Part shown: in pieces, positions 51,315 to 60,689 of the stretch | Layout: every line of letters starts with the position of its first letter | Numbering within the stretch: position 1 is the stretch's first letter | NCBI GenBank assembly: GCA_964247755.1 | Contig: CAXTVX010000011.1 | Span: 7,313 to 71,312 of the forward strand | Source: Lichenicola sp964247755 | GTDB taxonomy: Bacteria; Pseudomonadota; Alphaproteobacteria; Acetobacterales; Acetobacteraceae | Direction: 5' to 3' | Length of the DNA stretch: 64,000 nt | Notes under the pieces: generated by a model | Told to the model about the DNA's origin: nothing | Database searches by the model: none | The model's input: only the letters and a program-made list of their open reading frames with translations | Position numbers and translations under genes: made by a program

Positions 51315-52082
51315 ATGCGGCCTGGCATCCTTGCCGCGGCGCTCGTCCTCGCCGCCCCTGCGCACGCCGCCACGCTGGACGCGGACTACGCCCTGTCGAG
51401 CCACGGCTTCCACCTGCTCGACGTGGACACGCACACGCAGCTCACCCCGGCCGGCTACGCGATCACTGCGCACAGCCGCACCGTCGGGCTGATCGGGGTG
51501 CTGGCGCACAGCGACGTGACCAGCGTCGCCTCGGGACGGTTCGACGGCTTCCGCGTCCGGCCGGACCGCTATGCCAGCACCGGCCGCTCCCGCGGCGCCG
51601 ACCGGACCACGCAGATCGGCTACCCGGCGCACGATCCGGTGGTGGAGGTCCTGCGGCCCGCGGAGCCGGAACGCGACCCGGTGCCACAGGCGGACGCGCG
51701 GGGCAGCATCGACACGCTGAGCGCCATCGTCGGCCTGTCGCGGCAGGTGGCCGAAACCGGGCGCTGCGACGGCACCGCCCTCCTGTTCGACGGGCACCGC
51801 CTGTCCCGGCTGGACGCAAGCACGGTGGGAACGGAAGTGGTCCCGAACCCGTCCGGCGCCGGATTCTCCGGACGGGCGCTGCGCTGCGACTTCACCAGCC
51901 GGCAGCTCGGCGGCTTCCTGCACGACGCCAACCGCGCCCGTCTGATGCGGCCGCTGCACGGCAGCGCCTGGCTGGCCGCCCCGGTGCCGGGCGCCCCGGT
52001 CGCCGCGGTCCGGGCGACGTTCGAAAGCCCTTTGTTCGGCACTGCCATCTTGACCCTGACGCATACAGATCTTGCCGGCTAG
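51315..52082 (+). CDS. Exported DUF3108-like protein
   Basis: A 255-aa exported protein: signal peptide MRPGILAAALVLAAPAHA, then TLDADYALSSHGFHLLDVDTHTQL and GYAITAHSRTVGLIGVLAHSDVTSVASGRFDG. These are typical of DUF3108 proteins, small periplasmic beta-barrel-like proteins of unknown function. A Cys pair in the mature part (GRCDGTALLFDG, LRCDFTSRQLGG) may form a disulfide. It starts eight bases after queF and may be read from the same transcript, though no functional link is known. Confidence 0.8.
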   Translation: MRPGILAAALVLAAPAHAATLDADYALSSHGFHLLDVDTHTQLTPAGYAITAHSRTVGLIGVLAHSDVTSVASGRFDGFRVRPDRYASTGRSRGADRTTQIGYPAHDPVVEVLRPAEPERDPVPQADARGSIDTLSAIVGLSRQVAETGRCDGTALLFDGHRLSRLDASTVGTEVVPNPSGAGFSGRALRCDFTSRQLGGFLHDANRARLMRPLHGSAWLAAPVPGAPVAAVRATFESPLFGTAILTLTHTDLAG

Positions 52083-52084
52083 AG

Positions 52085-52925
52085 TGCGGCTAGGAGCTGT
52101 TGACGAAAGACGACAACCACATGCTTTAGCTTGTTCTTTTGTCGGGCATCTTTATCCGATCGGTCGGTTCGGTTCGGTTCGATCGGATGATGCTCTAGGT
52201 TCAGGAAGCCGAGAAAGGATGTGGCAGTCTTGTCGTAGCGGGTAGCGGGTAGCGGGTAGCGGGTAGCGGGTAGCGGGTAGCGGGTAGCGGTGCAATGTGG
52301 TTGCTCGAGCCGATTGAACGTACGCTCACTGCGATTTCGGTCCCGATAAGCATGATGGTCGCAGGATATCGGCAGCTTACGGTTTGCTTTCGGCAGGATC
52401 ACTGGCAGGATGCGCCTTTCACTAGGAGCCTGTGGCGGACGTCGTCATTGTCATAGTCCTTGTTGGCCAACACGCGCGTCGGGTTGACGATCTGCAGCGC
52501 CTCCAAATCGTCGACTGCTTGATAGTTGAGGTTTCTCCGCCCGTTAGAATGAAACGGAGCGGACGTCCCTGACCGTCGGCGCGAGCATCGATCTTGCTCT
52601 TGAAGCGCCGCGGCTGCGACCAAAGCCCTCCTCGCGCATCCCTCTTCAGCGCCCGATGCCTGCGAGTGTCCGCGGACGGTGGTGCTGTCAATCATGTGCT
52701 GCCAGTTGTCCGTCAAGGCGAATTCCACTTGCCGTAGCGCTCGTGCATATCGCGCCAGGGACATCCGACCCGCAGCACGTAGAGCATTCCGCTGAGGAAG
52801 TGGCGATTATCCAGCGCTGGACGTGCCCAGCGACCGCGCTCCGGGGGTAGGAGTCCAATGACTGCCCACTCGGTCGCCGTCAGATCGCGTTGAACTGTCC
52901 ATGTCGCTCCTCCAAAGGGAGCTTT
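52085..52925 (-). mobile_element. Decayed IS5-family insertion sequence
   Basis: Fragments of one IS5-type transposase lie in several frames on the minus strand. In order: an N-terminal stretch reading MDSSTRSDLTATEWAVIG-like sequence after one frame change (~52905), RPALDNRHFL, LYVLRVGCPWRDMHERYGKWN, then DNWQHMIDSTTVRGHSQASGA with the DDE Asp, GGETSTIKQ.../YQAVDDLEALQIVNPTRVL, and HAYRDRNRSERTFNRLEQ (second acidic region). A block between KWN and DNWQ is missing (~130 bp) and there are several frameshifts. Terminal inverted repeats cannot be fixed. Not active. Confidence 0.85.
52235..52290. repeat. Eight-copy heptamer tandem repeat inside the IS remnant
   Basis: GTAGCGG is repeated eight times without a single mismatch (56 bp). 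On the transposase strand it encodes PLPATRY units, so the normal single ATRY segment of the transposase is multiplied. The perfect copies suggest recent slippage expansion and possible copy-number variation between strains. A short CGGTT triplication lies at ~52161-52179. Confidence 0.95.
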
Positions 52926-52974
52926 GAGTCATCGGAAGGCCTGTAGAACGAACAAGGTCTCCCGCTAACATCAG

Positions 52975-54429
52975 CTACGAGGTCTTGATCAAGTCAACAA
53001 GATTGGTAGCAATCTCCTCGACAGGAGTCGCCCAGTCGAATGGTGCCGGTTGCGTGTAGACCCGCATGGTGCTGTACCACGGCGTGTCCGTCCGCCCCGG
53101 AAGCCACCGCCAACACTGGTCGTAGCGCGAGAGCAGCCACACCGGGCGTCCCAGGGCTGCGGCGACGTGGGCCGTCGACGTATCCACCGCGATCACCAGA
53201 TCCAGCAGAGCGATAAGTCCCGCGGTGTCGTCGAAGTCCCGGATCTTGTCGGTGTGGTCGACGAGATGGAGACCGGGAGGAGGATTGGCCGCCTCAGCCT
53301 GCGGCGCACCGATCTGCAGGCTGTAGAACAGGACGTCGCCGTCCGCTGCCGCGAGCGGGGCGAGAGTGGCGAGGCTCATCGAGCGCCGGTTGTCGGTGAG
53401 TGTGTTCTGCAGGTTCCAGGGCCGCTTTCCCCCGGACCACACGAGACCGACCTTCAGCGGCCGGCGTTCAGCGTGCCCCGTGCGGGCCTGCCAGCGTGCG
53501 ACATCCTCATCAACACGCTCCTGCCATCGAGCCACGATGGCCGGATCACCGGCAAGATAACCATCGGCACAGGGCACAGTATCGATCGTCGTCCGGAAGA
53601 CATACGGCAGGCTCATGATTGAGCAGGCCAGGTCATATGCCGGCGGATGCTGATCGGTGGATACGATGGCATCCACCCCGGGCAGGCGGGAAAACAGGCG
53701 CACGAGCGGGGGCGGGACCTGGACGACAACACGACAGGTCCGTTCGCGCAGCATCGGGATATAGCGGCAGAATTGCAGGCTATCGCCAAGCCCGGCCTCG
53801 CCGTGGACGAGCAGGGTGCGTCCTTCCAACGGTTCTCCCTTCCACCGCGGCGCATTGGGCAGGTTCGGCAGCGGCTCGCTCTCGTGGAATCGCCACTCAT
53901 ATTCCGTGAAACCGCGCAGATAATCGCCGGCCGCAAGCAACGCCATCGCCCGCCAGACGCGGCAGGAGATGTCACCAGGCGAGGCTGCAAGTGCCAGATC
54001 GAAGAACGGCAGCGACTCGCGCGGCAGCCCGCGACGCCGGAGCGCGACGGCGAGCCCGGCCAGCGCCGGCGCGTGATCCTCCTTCAGGCGAATAGCGTTC
54101 GAGAAGCCAGCGATGGCATCGCCATAACGTTGCAACTCGAGGCAGACGGTACCCAGGTTGGACCAGGCGCCATGGCGCCGCGGATCGAGGAAGACAGCCC
54201 GCTCGAGCATGGGCAGCGCTTCCTCGAACCGTCCGAGCTCCTTGAGGGCACCCCCAAGGTTGAGCAGTAGCCGGACGTCATCAGGCTTGATCGGGACGAC
54301 CTTGATCAGGGCTTCTACGGCCGCCGCATATTCTCCCTTTCGCAAGGCGGCGTCGGCGGCAGCAGTCAACACCATAGGGTCAATCTTGACCGACGGCGTC
54401 TTTATATGGACAGCTGTCGAAGTTGGCAC
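52975..54429 (-). CDS. TPR-repeat protein with glycosyltransferase-like C-terminal domain
   Basis: A 484-aa cytoplasmic protein. Residues ~20-180 are TPR units (LLLNLGGALKELGRFEEALPMLERAVFLDP; AWSNLGTVCLELQRYGDAIAGFSNAIRL). Residues ~205-480 are a GT9/GT41-like domain: LLVHGEAGLGDSLQFCRYIPML, KVGLVWSGGKRPWN, HLVDHTDKIRDFDDTAGLIALLDLVIAVDTSTAHVAAALGRPVWLL. Such proteins are common in alphaproteobacteria and may glycosylate proteins or take part in envelope assembly; the acceptor is unknown. GC is somewhat lower than in the neighbours. Confidence 0.88.
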   Translation of the reverse strand: MPTSTAVHIKTPSVKIDPMVLTAAADAALRKGEYAAAVEALIKVVPIKPDDVRLLLNLGGALKELGRFEEALPMLERAVFLDPRRHGAWSNLGTVCLELQRYGDAIAGFSNAIRLKEDHAPALAGLAVALRRRGLPRESLPFFDLALAASPGDISCRVWRAMALLAAGDYLRGFTEYEWRFHESEPLPNLPNAPRWKGEPLEGRTLLVHGEAGLGDSLQFCRYIPMLRERTCRVVVQVPPPLVRLFSRLPGVDAIVSTDQHPPAYDLACSIMSLPYVFRTTIDTVPCADGYLAGDPAIVARWQERVDEDVARWQARTGHAERRPLKVGLVWSGGKRPWNLQNTLTDNRRSMSLATLAPLAAADGDVLFYSLQIGAPQAEAANPPPGLHLVDHTDKIRDFDDTAGLIALLDLVIAVDTSTAHVAAALGRPVWLLSRYDQCWRWLPGRTDTPWYSTMRVYTQPAPFDWATPVEEIATNLVDLIKTS

Positions 54430-54642
54430 TGGCCTGATCTCCTATCGACTTCCATATATCTGTAACGACTGTAGAAGTCGTTAATCATCCTTCAGCGCTG
54501 CGTGAGGGTTAACCGTTATGGTCTTGGCACAGGCAGGAACAACCTGTCCCGCAATAGTCGACGCTCTTCACTACCGTGCGGTACCGAATTCCATACCGAC
54601 CTTTGTCGACAGGCCCTAGGTTTTGCTTTCCCGCTACACCGT
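54430..54642. promoter_or_regulatory. Promoter region of the TPR gene, with inverted repeat and IS-end-like sequence
   Basis: Upstream of the TPR gene, AACGACT (54464-54470) and AGTCGTT (54476-54482) form a perfect 7-bp inverted repeat with a five-base centre in an AT-rich segment, a candidate operator or leader hairpin. Farther along, ACCTTTGTCGACAGGCCC (54599-54616) looks like the terminus of an insertion sequence, without a partner or a transposase. No gene here. Confidence 0.5.
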
Positions 54643-56202
54643 TCACGCCGCCCGCGGCGCCGGGCGGCGCAGCAGCAGGAGGCCGCCCAGGCACAGCATC
54701 AGCGTCACGCCGATGATCCAGAACGCGTCGGAATACGACATGATCGTTGCCTGCTGCCGCACCTCCGCCGCCATCGTCGCCAGCGCCCGCCGGTGCGCCG
54801 TCGCCCCGTCCGCCATGCCGCCGCGCGCCGCCAGCATCGCCACCTGCCGCTGCACCGCGACGCCGTTCGTGGTCACGCGCTCGGCGATCACCGAGAAGTG
54901 GAAGTGCTCGCGCCGCTCGATCACGGTGGAGATCATGGCGATGCACAGCGAGCCGCCGAGGTTGCGCATCATCGACGACAGCGCTGCGGCATCGGCGGTG
55001 TCGCGCGGCGGCAGGCCGGCGGTGGCGAGCTGCGACAGCGGCACCGCGAACAGCGGCTGGCCGATCGCGCGCAGCACCTGCGGCAGGATCAGCTGCTGCA
55101 TGCCGACATCCTGCGTCAGCACCGTGTTGACGAAGCAGCTCACCGCGAACAGCAGCGTCCCCGCCCCCACCAGCAGCCGCGGATCGACGCGTCGCATCAG
55201 CCGCGGCATCAGCGGAAAGATCAGCAGCTGCGGCAGGCCGCTCCACATCACCACCGTGCCGATCTGCTCCGGGTCGTAGCCCTGGATCTGCGCGCAGTAC
55301 AGCGGGATGATGTACACCGAGCCCAGCGACACCGCGCCGAACACCGTCATCAGCACGCAGGCGGTGCCGACCGAACGGTTGCCGAGCAGGCGCAGGTTGA
55401 TCAGCGGCGCCCGGATCGTGAGCTCACGCGCCACGAAGCCCACGATCCCCACCACCGCCAGCACGCTGAGCGTCCGGATCAGGTCAGAGCCGAACCACGT
55501 TTCCCGCTGCCCTTCCTCCAGCACCACGGTGAGCGAGGACAGGCCGGTCGCCATCAGTGCGATCCCGGTCCAGTCGCCGTGCCGCAGCTCGCCCCAGCGC
55601 GCCGGCGCCGGGTCGAGTGCCCGGGCGAACAGCACCAGCGTCACCGCACCCGGCACGAGGTTGACGTAGAACAGGTAGTGCCAGGACAGATTGTCGGTCA
55701 GCCAGCCGCCGAGCGTCGGGCCCAGCGCCGGCGCCAGGGTCGCGGTCAGGCCGAAGATCGAGATGCCGATCGGCTGCTGCGCGCGCGGCAGCCTTGTGCG
55801 CAGCACCGTCACCGCGGTCGGGATCAGCACGCCGCCGCAGAACCCCTGGCCGCAGCGGCTCAGGATCAGGGCGTCCAGGCTGTCGGATCGGGCGCAGCAT
55901 ACCGAGAACACCAGGAACAGGGCGGAGTTGACCAGCAGGTAGCGCTTCAGCCCGATCACCTGGCCGAGCCAGCCGGTGAGCGGGATGGTGATGATCTCGG
56001 CGATCAGGTAGGCGGTGGAGATCCAGGAGCCTTCCGACGGCGACGCGCCGACCGCACCCTCGATGTTGGCCAGCGACGCGTTGGTGATCTGGATGTCCAG
56101 GATGGCCATGAAGGCGCCCAGCATCGCGCTCATCACCGCCGCCCAGTCGCGGCCCGAGGCCCTGGCCGGGGCAGGGCCGGGCGGGGCCGGAACGGGCGGC
56201 AT
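54643..56202 (-). CDS. DHA2-family (EmrB-type) multidrug efflux MFS transporter
   Basis: A 519-aa 14-TM drug:H+ antiporter. Signatures: MSAMLGAFMAILDIQITNASLANIEGAVG (TM1 with the LDxTIVN-like motif), SWISTAYLIAEIITIPLTGWLG, RCGQGFCGGVLIPTA and ISIFGLTATLAPALGPTLGGWLTDNLSWHYLFYVN (motif C). It works with the upstream membrane-fusion protein as an EmrAB-type tripartite pump, with TolC elsewhere. ATG at 56202 shares a base with the fusion-protein stop (TGATG). Confidence 0.95.
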   Translation of the reverse strand: MPPVPAPPGPAPARASGRDWAAVMSAMLGAFMAILDIQITNASLANIEGAVGASPSEGSWISTAYLIAEIITIPLTGWLGQVIGLKRYLLVNSALFLVFSVCCARSDSLDALILSRCGQGFCGGVLIPTAVTVLRTRLPRAQQPIGISIFGLTATLAPALGPTLGGWLTDNLSWHYLFYVNLVPGAVTLVLFARALDPAPARWGELRHGDWTGIALMATGLSSLTVVLEEGQRETWFGSDLIRTLSVLAVVGIVGFVARELTIRAPLINLRLLGNRSVGTACVLMTVFGAVSLGSVYIIPLYCAQIQGYDPEQIGTVVMWSGLPQLLIFPLMPRLMRRVDPRLLVGAGTLLFAVSCFVNTVLTQDVGMQQLILPQVLRAIGQPLFAVPLSQLATAGLPPRDTADAAALSSMMRNLGGSLCIAMISTVIERREHFHFSVIAERVTTNGVAVQRQVAMLAARGGMADGATAHRRALATMAAEVRQQATIMSYSDAFWIIGVTLMLCLGGLLLLRRPAPRAA

Positions 56203-57344
56203 CAGCCGGGCCGCGCGGCCGGGGCGGCCGCGCCGCGCGTGTCCACGCCGACCTCGACCGACAGCCCGGCGCGCAACAGCCGCAACGTGCGGTCCGGGTC
56301 CAGCCGGATCCGCACCGGGACGCGCTGCACGATCTTGGTGAAGTTGCCGGTCGCGTTCTCCGGCGGCAGCAGCGCGAACTGCGCACCGGTCCCGGGCGAG
56401 AATCCGTCGATCACGCCCCGGAACGGGTGGTCGGGAAGCGCGTCGGCGGTGACGGTGACCGCCTGTCCCGGCTGCATCCGGCCGAGCTGGGTTTCCTTGA
56501 AGTTCGCCGTGACGTAGAGCCCCTGCCCCATCGGCACGACGGTGAGCAGGCCGAGGCCGGGCTGCACGTAGTTGCCGGCCCGCGCGCTGCGGTCGCCGAC
56601 CACGCCGTCGACCGGGGCGCGCAGCACGGTGTCGTCGAGGTTGATGCGCGCGCGGTCCACGTCCGCCTGCGCCTTGGCCAGCGCACCCGCGGCATAGGCG
56701 CCCTCGGCTTCCAGGGTCTGGATCTTCGCCCGCGCCACGCCAAGGGCTGCGAGCGCGTGGCGCAGCGTGGCCTCGTCCTCGTCGAACTCGGCGCTGGTAC
56801 GCTGCTGCACCTGCCGGCTGCCGACCCCGCTGGCCGACAGGGTGGCGGCCCGCTCCCGCTCCGTCGCCGAGAAGCGCAGCCTGGCCTCGTCGCCGTCGAC
56901 GTCGGCCTGCGCCTGGGCGATCGTTTGCCGCTGCTCGGTCGCCTGGCTGTCGACCGCCAGCAGCGAGGCATGGCCCTCCGCGACCTCGGCCTGCGCCTGG
57001 GCCAGCGCCGCCCGGTAGTCGCGGTCGTCGATCCGGGCCAGCACGTCGCCGGCCCGGACCACCTGGTTGTCGCGCACCGGCACGGCGGCGAGATAGCCCG
57101 CGACGCGCGGCGCCACCGTCACCGCGTCGGCTGCCACGTAGGCGTCGTCGGTGGTCTCGAAGAAGCGGCCGACGCTCCACCAGCTCCAGCCGTAGGTGCC
57201 GGCACCAACCAGCGCGGCACCCATCGCCAGCCGCAGCAGCCAGCGTCGGAGCAGGCCGGCGCGTGCTCCTGCCGCCACGGGAGGGCTGAACCCGGCAGCC
57301 GCGACCGGGACCGCATCCTTGATCGTCGAGGACATCGCACGCAC
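56202..57344 (-). CDS. EmrA/HlyD-type membrane-fusion protein
   Basis: A 380-aa periplasmic adaptor. One N-terminal anchor helix (~32-50), then VTVAPRVAGYLAAVPVRDNQVVRAGDVLARID (lipoyl half), a long alpha-hairpin (~95-215), DTVLRAPVDGVVGDRSARAGNYVQPG (second lipoyl half) and a C-terminal barrel NFTKIVQRVPVRIRLD. All parts of EmrA are present. First gene of the two-gene efflux operon. The start may be 57344 or three codons later (MSSTIKD). Confidence 0.95.
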   Translation of the reverse strand: MRAMSSTIKDAVPVAAAGFSPPVAAGARAGLLRRWLLRLAMGAALVGAGTYGWSWWSVGRFFETTDDAYVAADAVTVAPRVAGYLAAVPVRDNQVVRAGDVLARIDDRDYRAALAQAQAEVAEGHASLLAVDSQATEQRQTIAQAQADVDGDEARLRFSATERERAATLSASGVGSRQVQQRTSAEFDEDEATLRHALAALGVARAKIQTLEAEGAYAAGALAKAQADVDRARINLDDTVLRAPVDGVVGDRSARAGNYVQPGLGLLTVVPMGQGLYVTANFKETQLGRMQPGQAVTVTADALPDHPFRGVIDGFSPGTGAQFALLPPENATGNFTKIVQRVPVRIRLDPDRTLRLLRAGLSVEVGVDTRGAAAPAARPG

Positions 57345-57379
57345 CTGGAAAACTTAACCGTTCCGTTCTATTACGGCGC

Positions 57380-58072
57380 ATGTCCGACGAGCAAGCCAAT
57401 CCGACCATCCGTGCCGGCAGCGGCGGCCGTCCGACCCGCGAGGAGGCGGCCGGGCGTGACCGGCGCGTCCTGGCCACCGCGGCCGCCATGTTCGAGCGGC
57501 GCGGCTACGAGGGCACCACCATCGACGCCCTGGCCGAGGCGGCCGGGGTGGGCAAGCCGACCCTGTATGCCCGGTTCGGCGACAAGGGCGGGCTGTTCGC
57601 GGCGGTGTTCCGGATGCGCGTCGAGGCGGTGCTGGCCCCGGTGGCGGCCGAGGCGACCGCGGCGGCTGAGGCGCACGAGCCGGCCGACCTGCCGCAGGTG
57701 CTGCGGACGATCGGCATCCTGCTGCTGCAGCGCTCCCTGCTGCCGGACACGGTGGCGCTGAGCCGGATCATCGTCGCCGAGGCGGAGCGCTTCCCAGAGC
57801 TCGCCCGGCTGTCGCATGCGGAGGGATGGCTGCGCTGCCTCGGCCTGGTCGCCGACCTGCTCCGCTCCTACGACGCCACCGGCGCGATCGCGGTCGGGCC
57901 GGACGTCGAGGAGGCCGCCGACCTGTTCCTGTCGCTGATCATGGGCCGCAAGCAGCGTGCGGTGATGCTGGGCCTGCCGGCACCCGACCTGGCCGCGATC
58001 ACCAGGCGGGTGACACGCTGCGTCGACATCTTCCTCAACGGCGTCGCCGTCCGGGATGCCGGGTCGGGCTGA
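57380..58072 (+). CDS. TetR/AcrR family regulator of the adjacent efflux pump
   Basis: A 230-aa repressor. HTH: RRVLATAAAMFERRGYEGTTIDALAEAAGVGKPTLYARFGDKGGLFAAVF. The C-terminal half is the TetR_C-like helical domain (LQRSLLPDTVALSRIIVAEAERFPELARL). It is divergent from the EmrAB-type operon, with only 35 bp between the start codons. That gap (GAAAACTTAACCGTTCCGTT) most likely contains the operator overlapping both promoters. Typical local regulator. Confidence 0.93.
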   Translation: MSDEQANPTIRAGSGGRPTREEAAGRDRRVLATAAAMFERRGYEGTTIDALAEAAGVGKPTLYARFGDKGGLFAAVFRMRVEAVLAPVAAEATAAAEAHEPADLPQVLRTIGILLLQRSLLPDTVALSRIIVAEAERFPELARLSHAEGWLRCLGLVADLLRSYDATGAIAVGPDVEEAADLFLSLIMGRKQRAVMLGLPAPDLAAITRRVTRCVDIFLNGVAVRDAGSG

Positions 58073-58143
58073 TCCTCCAAGCCCGGTTCTTGCATGATGG
58101 TCCCCCATGATGGTCCTTAGGACACGGGCGGAAGGGAGTGCTG

Positions 58144-59406
58144 ATGGAACACACGGCACAACCGTTGCGGCCGAGGCAGGTGGCCGCGGTGGCGGTCGGC
58201 AACGCGCTCGAGTTCTACGACTTCGTCACCTACGCCTTCTTCGCGCTGCAGATCGGGCGCAGCTTCTTTCCCGCGCGCACGCCGACCGGCAGCCTGCTCG
58301 CCTCGCTCGCCACCTTCGGCGCCGGCTTCCTGTTCCGGCCGCTGGGCGCGCTGGTGATCGGCCGGATCGGCGACCGGCGCGGCCGCAAGCCGGCGATGCT
58401 GCTGTCGTTCGGGCTGGTCGGCCTCGCCGTGGTCGGGCTGGCGCTCACTCCCTCCTACCGGCAGATCGGGATCGCGGCGCCGGTGCTGGCGATCGGCTTC
58501 CGGATGCTGGGCGGCTTCGCGCTCGGCGGTGAGGTGGGTCCCAGCACCGCCTTCCTGATCGAGGCCGCGCCCCCGCTGCGTCGCGGGTTCTACACGTCGT
58601 TCCAGGCGATGAGCGCGGACGTGGCGGTGCTGGTGGCGGGGCTGGTCGGCGTCGTGCTGTCGAACCTCATGGACGAGGCGGCGCTCGACGCCTGGGGCTG
58701 GCGGATCGCGCTGCTGGCAGGCGCCGTCATCATCCCGTTCGGGCTCCTGCTGCGCCGCAGCCTCGAGGAGACCCTGCACCGCGACGTGCCCGCCGCGGTG
58801 GCGGCGCCTCCGGTCGGGATCGCCCGGATCGCGGTTCTCGGCGTCGCCCTGCTGGCCAGCGCCACCACCGCCACCTACATCCTCGACTACCTCACCACCT
58901 ATGCCGCCACGGTGCTCGGCATGCCCACCCGGCTGGCGTTCGGCGCCACGGTGGTGGTCGGGCTGTGCAGTGCCGCCTGCGACCTGCTCGGCGGCTGGCT
59001 GTCGGACCGCTACGGCCGCAAGCCGGTGCTGATCGTGCCGGCCTGCGTGCTGCTGCTCCTGGTGTTCCCGTGCTTCCGCCTGCTGGACGAGTTCCGCTCG
59101 CCGCTGGCGCTGTATGCCTGCACCGCGGCGCTGGCGTCGGCGTCCGCCCTGTCCACCGTGTCGATGATCGTGGTGGTGACGGAGTCGCTGCCACGCGGGG
59201 TCCGCTCCGCCGGGCTCGGCCTGATCTATGCCGGGGCGATCTCGGTGTTCGGCGGCTCGGCGCAGTTCCTGGTCGCCTGGGCGATCGCCGTGACCGGCAA
59301 CCCCCTGGCGCCGGCCTGGTACATGGCGGGCGGCGTGCTGGTGGGGCTGACGGCGATGCTGATGCTGCGCGAGACCGCACCGATCCGCACCGCCGCGCCG
59401 GCCTGA
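58144..59406 (+). CDS. MFS transporter, metabolite:H+ symporter type
   Basis: A 420-aa 12-TM carrier. The N-terminal GNALEFYDFVTYAFFALQIGRSFFP is typical of the metabolite:H+ symporter group (citrate, shikimate, alpha-ketoglutarate). It has the loop-2 motif RIGDRRGRKPAMLLS, the GEVGPSTAFLIEAAP segment, and DLLGGWLSDRYGRKPVLI in loop 8. The substrate is probably an organic acid, but this is not determinable. ATG at 58144, two codons after an alternative GTG, with AAGGGA upstream. Confidence 0.92.
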   Translation: MEHTAQPLRPRQVAAVAVGNALEFYDFVTYAFFALQIGRSFFPARTPTGSLLASLATFGAGFLFRPLGALVIGRIGDRRGRKPAMLLSFGLVGLAVVGLALTPSYRQIGIAAPVLAIGFRMLGGFALGGEVGPSTAFLIEAAPPLRRGFYTSFQAMSADVAVLVAGLVGVVLSNLMDEAALDAWGWRIALLAGAVIIPFGLLLRRSLEETLHRDVPAAVAAPPVGIARIAVLGVALLASATTATYILDYLTTYAATVLGMPTRLAFGATVVVGLCSAACDLLGGWLSDRYGRKPVLIVPACVLLLLVFPCFRLLDEFRSPLALYACTAALASASALSTVSMIVVVTESLPRGVRSAGLGLIYAGAISVFGGSAQFLVAWAIAVTGNPLAPAWYMAGGVLVGLTAMLMLRETAPIRTAAPA

Positions 59407-59427
59407 GCGCCACGCCGGACAGGATCC

Positions 59428-60687
59428 CTACCCGCTGCCGGCCGCGCCACGCGGCGCCGTTTCCGGCATGGCCAGCAGCAGCGCCGCCACTGCGACGCAG
59501 GCGACCGTTCCAAGCGCCAGGAACGTGGCCGAGTAGCCGAGATGGTCGACGGCCACGCCCGCCGCCAGCCCGCTCAGGGAGGCGCCCATTCCCTGGGCGG
59601 TCGCCACCGCGCCCAGCGCCAGGTTGTAGCGCCCGGTGCCGCGCATGAGGTCGGCGACCACCAGCGGGGTGATGGCGCCGAAGATGCCGGCGCCGATCCC
59701 GTCGAGCAACTGCACCCCGATCAGCCACGTCGCGCTGTCGGAGCAGGTGTAGAGCAGCGCGCGGACCGGCAGCACGGCGAAGCCGAGCAGCAGGATCGGC
59801 TTGCGTCCGATCCGGTCGGCGGTCCGGCCGACCGCCAGCGCCACCGGCAGCATGATGAGCTGGGCGGCGACGATGCAGGACGACATCATGACCGTCGCCC
59901 AGGCCGGATGGCCGCGCGCGAGCTTCTGGCCGACCAGCGGCAGCAGCGGCGCGTTGGCGAAGTGGAACAGCATCGCGCAGGACGCGAACACCAGCAGCGG
60001 ACGGCACCTGATCAGGACCGACCAGCCGGCAGGGATGGCTCCGCCCGACGGTCGCGGCCGCGCGCCGTCCTCGATCCCGCGCGCGCTGTCCGCGTCGATC
60101 GCAGGGCCTGGGATCGACAGCATCGCCAGCGCCGCCAGCAGGGCGGACGCCGGGACCAGCAGGAACACCGCGCGCTGCGAGAGGAGATGGCCGATCGCGG
60201 CGGCGGCGGCGGCGATGACGACGTTGCCGGCATGGTCGAACGCGGCGTTGCGCCCCATCCGGCGCGCCAAGTGCCGCCGGACATAAAGGCCCAGTGTCAC
60301 CGCCGCCACCGCCGGACCGAACACGTCGCCGACCACGGCGATGGCGGTGCTGGCGATCATCACCGGCCAGAAGCGCGGCAGGGCAAAGATGGCCAGGGCG
60401 CCGATCGCCAGCACGGCCAGCGCCAGCACCACCGCACCGCGCTTGCGCGGCGTCGCATCGATCGCCGCCCCTGCCGGCGTCTGCCCGAGGAGGCCGAGCA
60501 GACCGCTGATGGTGGTGACCCAGCCGACCTCCGTCTGGCTCCAATGCTGCCGGGTGACCAGGAAGACGTTGAGATAGGGCCCGAGCGCGCCGCGCACGTC
60601 GGCCAGCAGGAAGTTCACGGCATCGAGCGAGCGCGGCCGGAAGCCGGCGCGCCGCGCCCGTGCTGCGAGACCGTCTTCCGCCGCCAT
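59428..60687 (-). CDS. MFS transporter, unknown substrate
   Basis: A 419-aa 12-TM major facilitator protein. First helix FRPRSLDAVNFLLADVRGALGPYLNVFL. Other segments: WVTTISGLLGLLGQTPAGAAIDATPRKRGAV, MGRNAAFDHAGNVVIAAAAAAIGHLL and GRTADRIGRKPILLLGFAVLPVRALL (motif A). The type is common in Acetobacteraceae and has no assigned substrate. The start at 60687 sits two bases from the stop of the DMT gene. It is the last of three minus-strand transporter genes. Confidence 0.9.
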   Translation of the reverse strand: MAAEDGLAARARRAGFRPRSLDAVNFLLADVRGALGPYLNVFLVTRQHWSQTEVGWVTTISGLLGLLGQTPAGAAIDATPRKRGAVVLALAVLAIGALAIFALPRFWPVMIASTAIAVVGDVFGPAVAAVTLGLYVRRHLARRMGRNAAFDHAGNVVIAAAAAAIGHLLSQRAVFLLVPASALLAALAMLSIPGPAIDADSARGIEDGARPRPSGGAIPAGWSVLIRCRPLLVFASCAMLFHFANAPLLPLVGQKLARGHPAWATVMMSSCIVAAQLIMLPVALAVGRTADRIGRKPILLLGFAVLPVRALLYTCSDSATWLIGVQLLDGIGAGIFGAITPLVVADLMRGTGRYNLALGAVATAQGMGASLSGLAAGVAVDHLGYSATFLALGTVACVAVAALLLAMPETAPRGAAGSG

Positions 60688-60689
60688 CG

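Noticed and set aside
54599..54616. Sequence resembling an insertion-sequence end (ACCTTTGTCGACAGGCCC)
   Set aside because: No matching inverted end and no transposase nearby; kept only as a remark in the intergenic entry.
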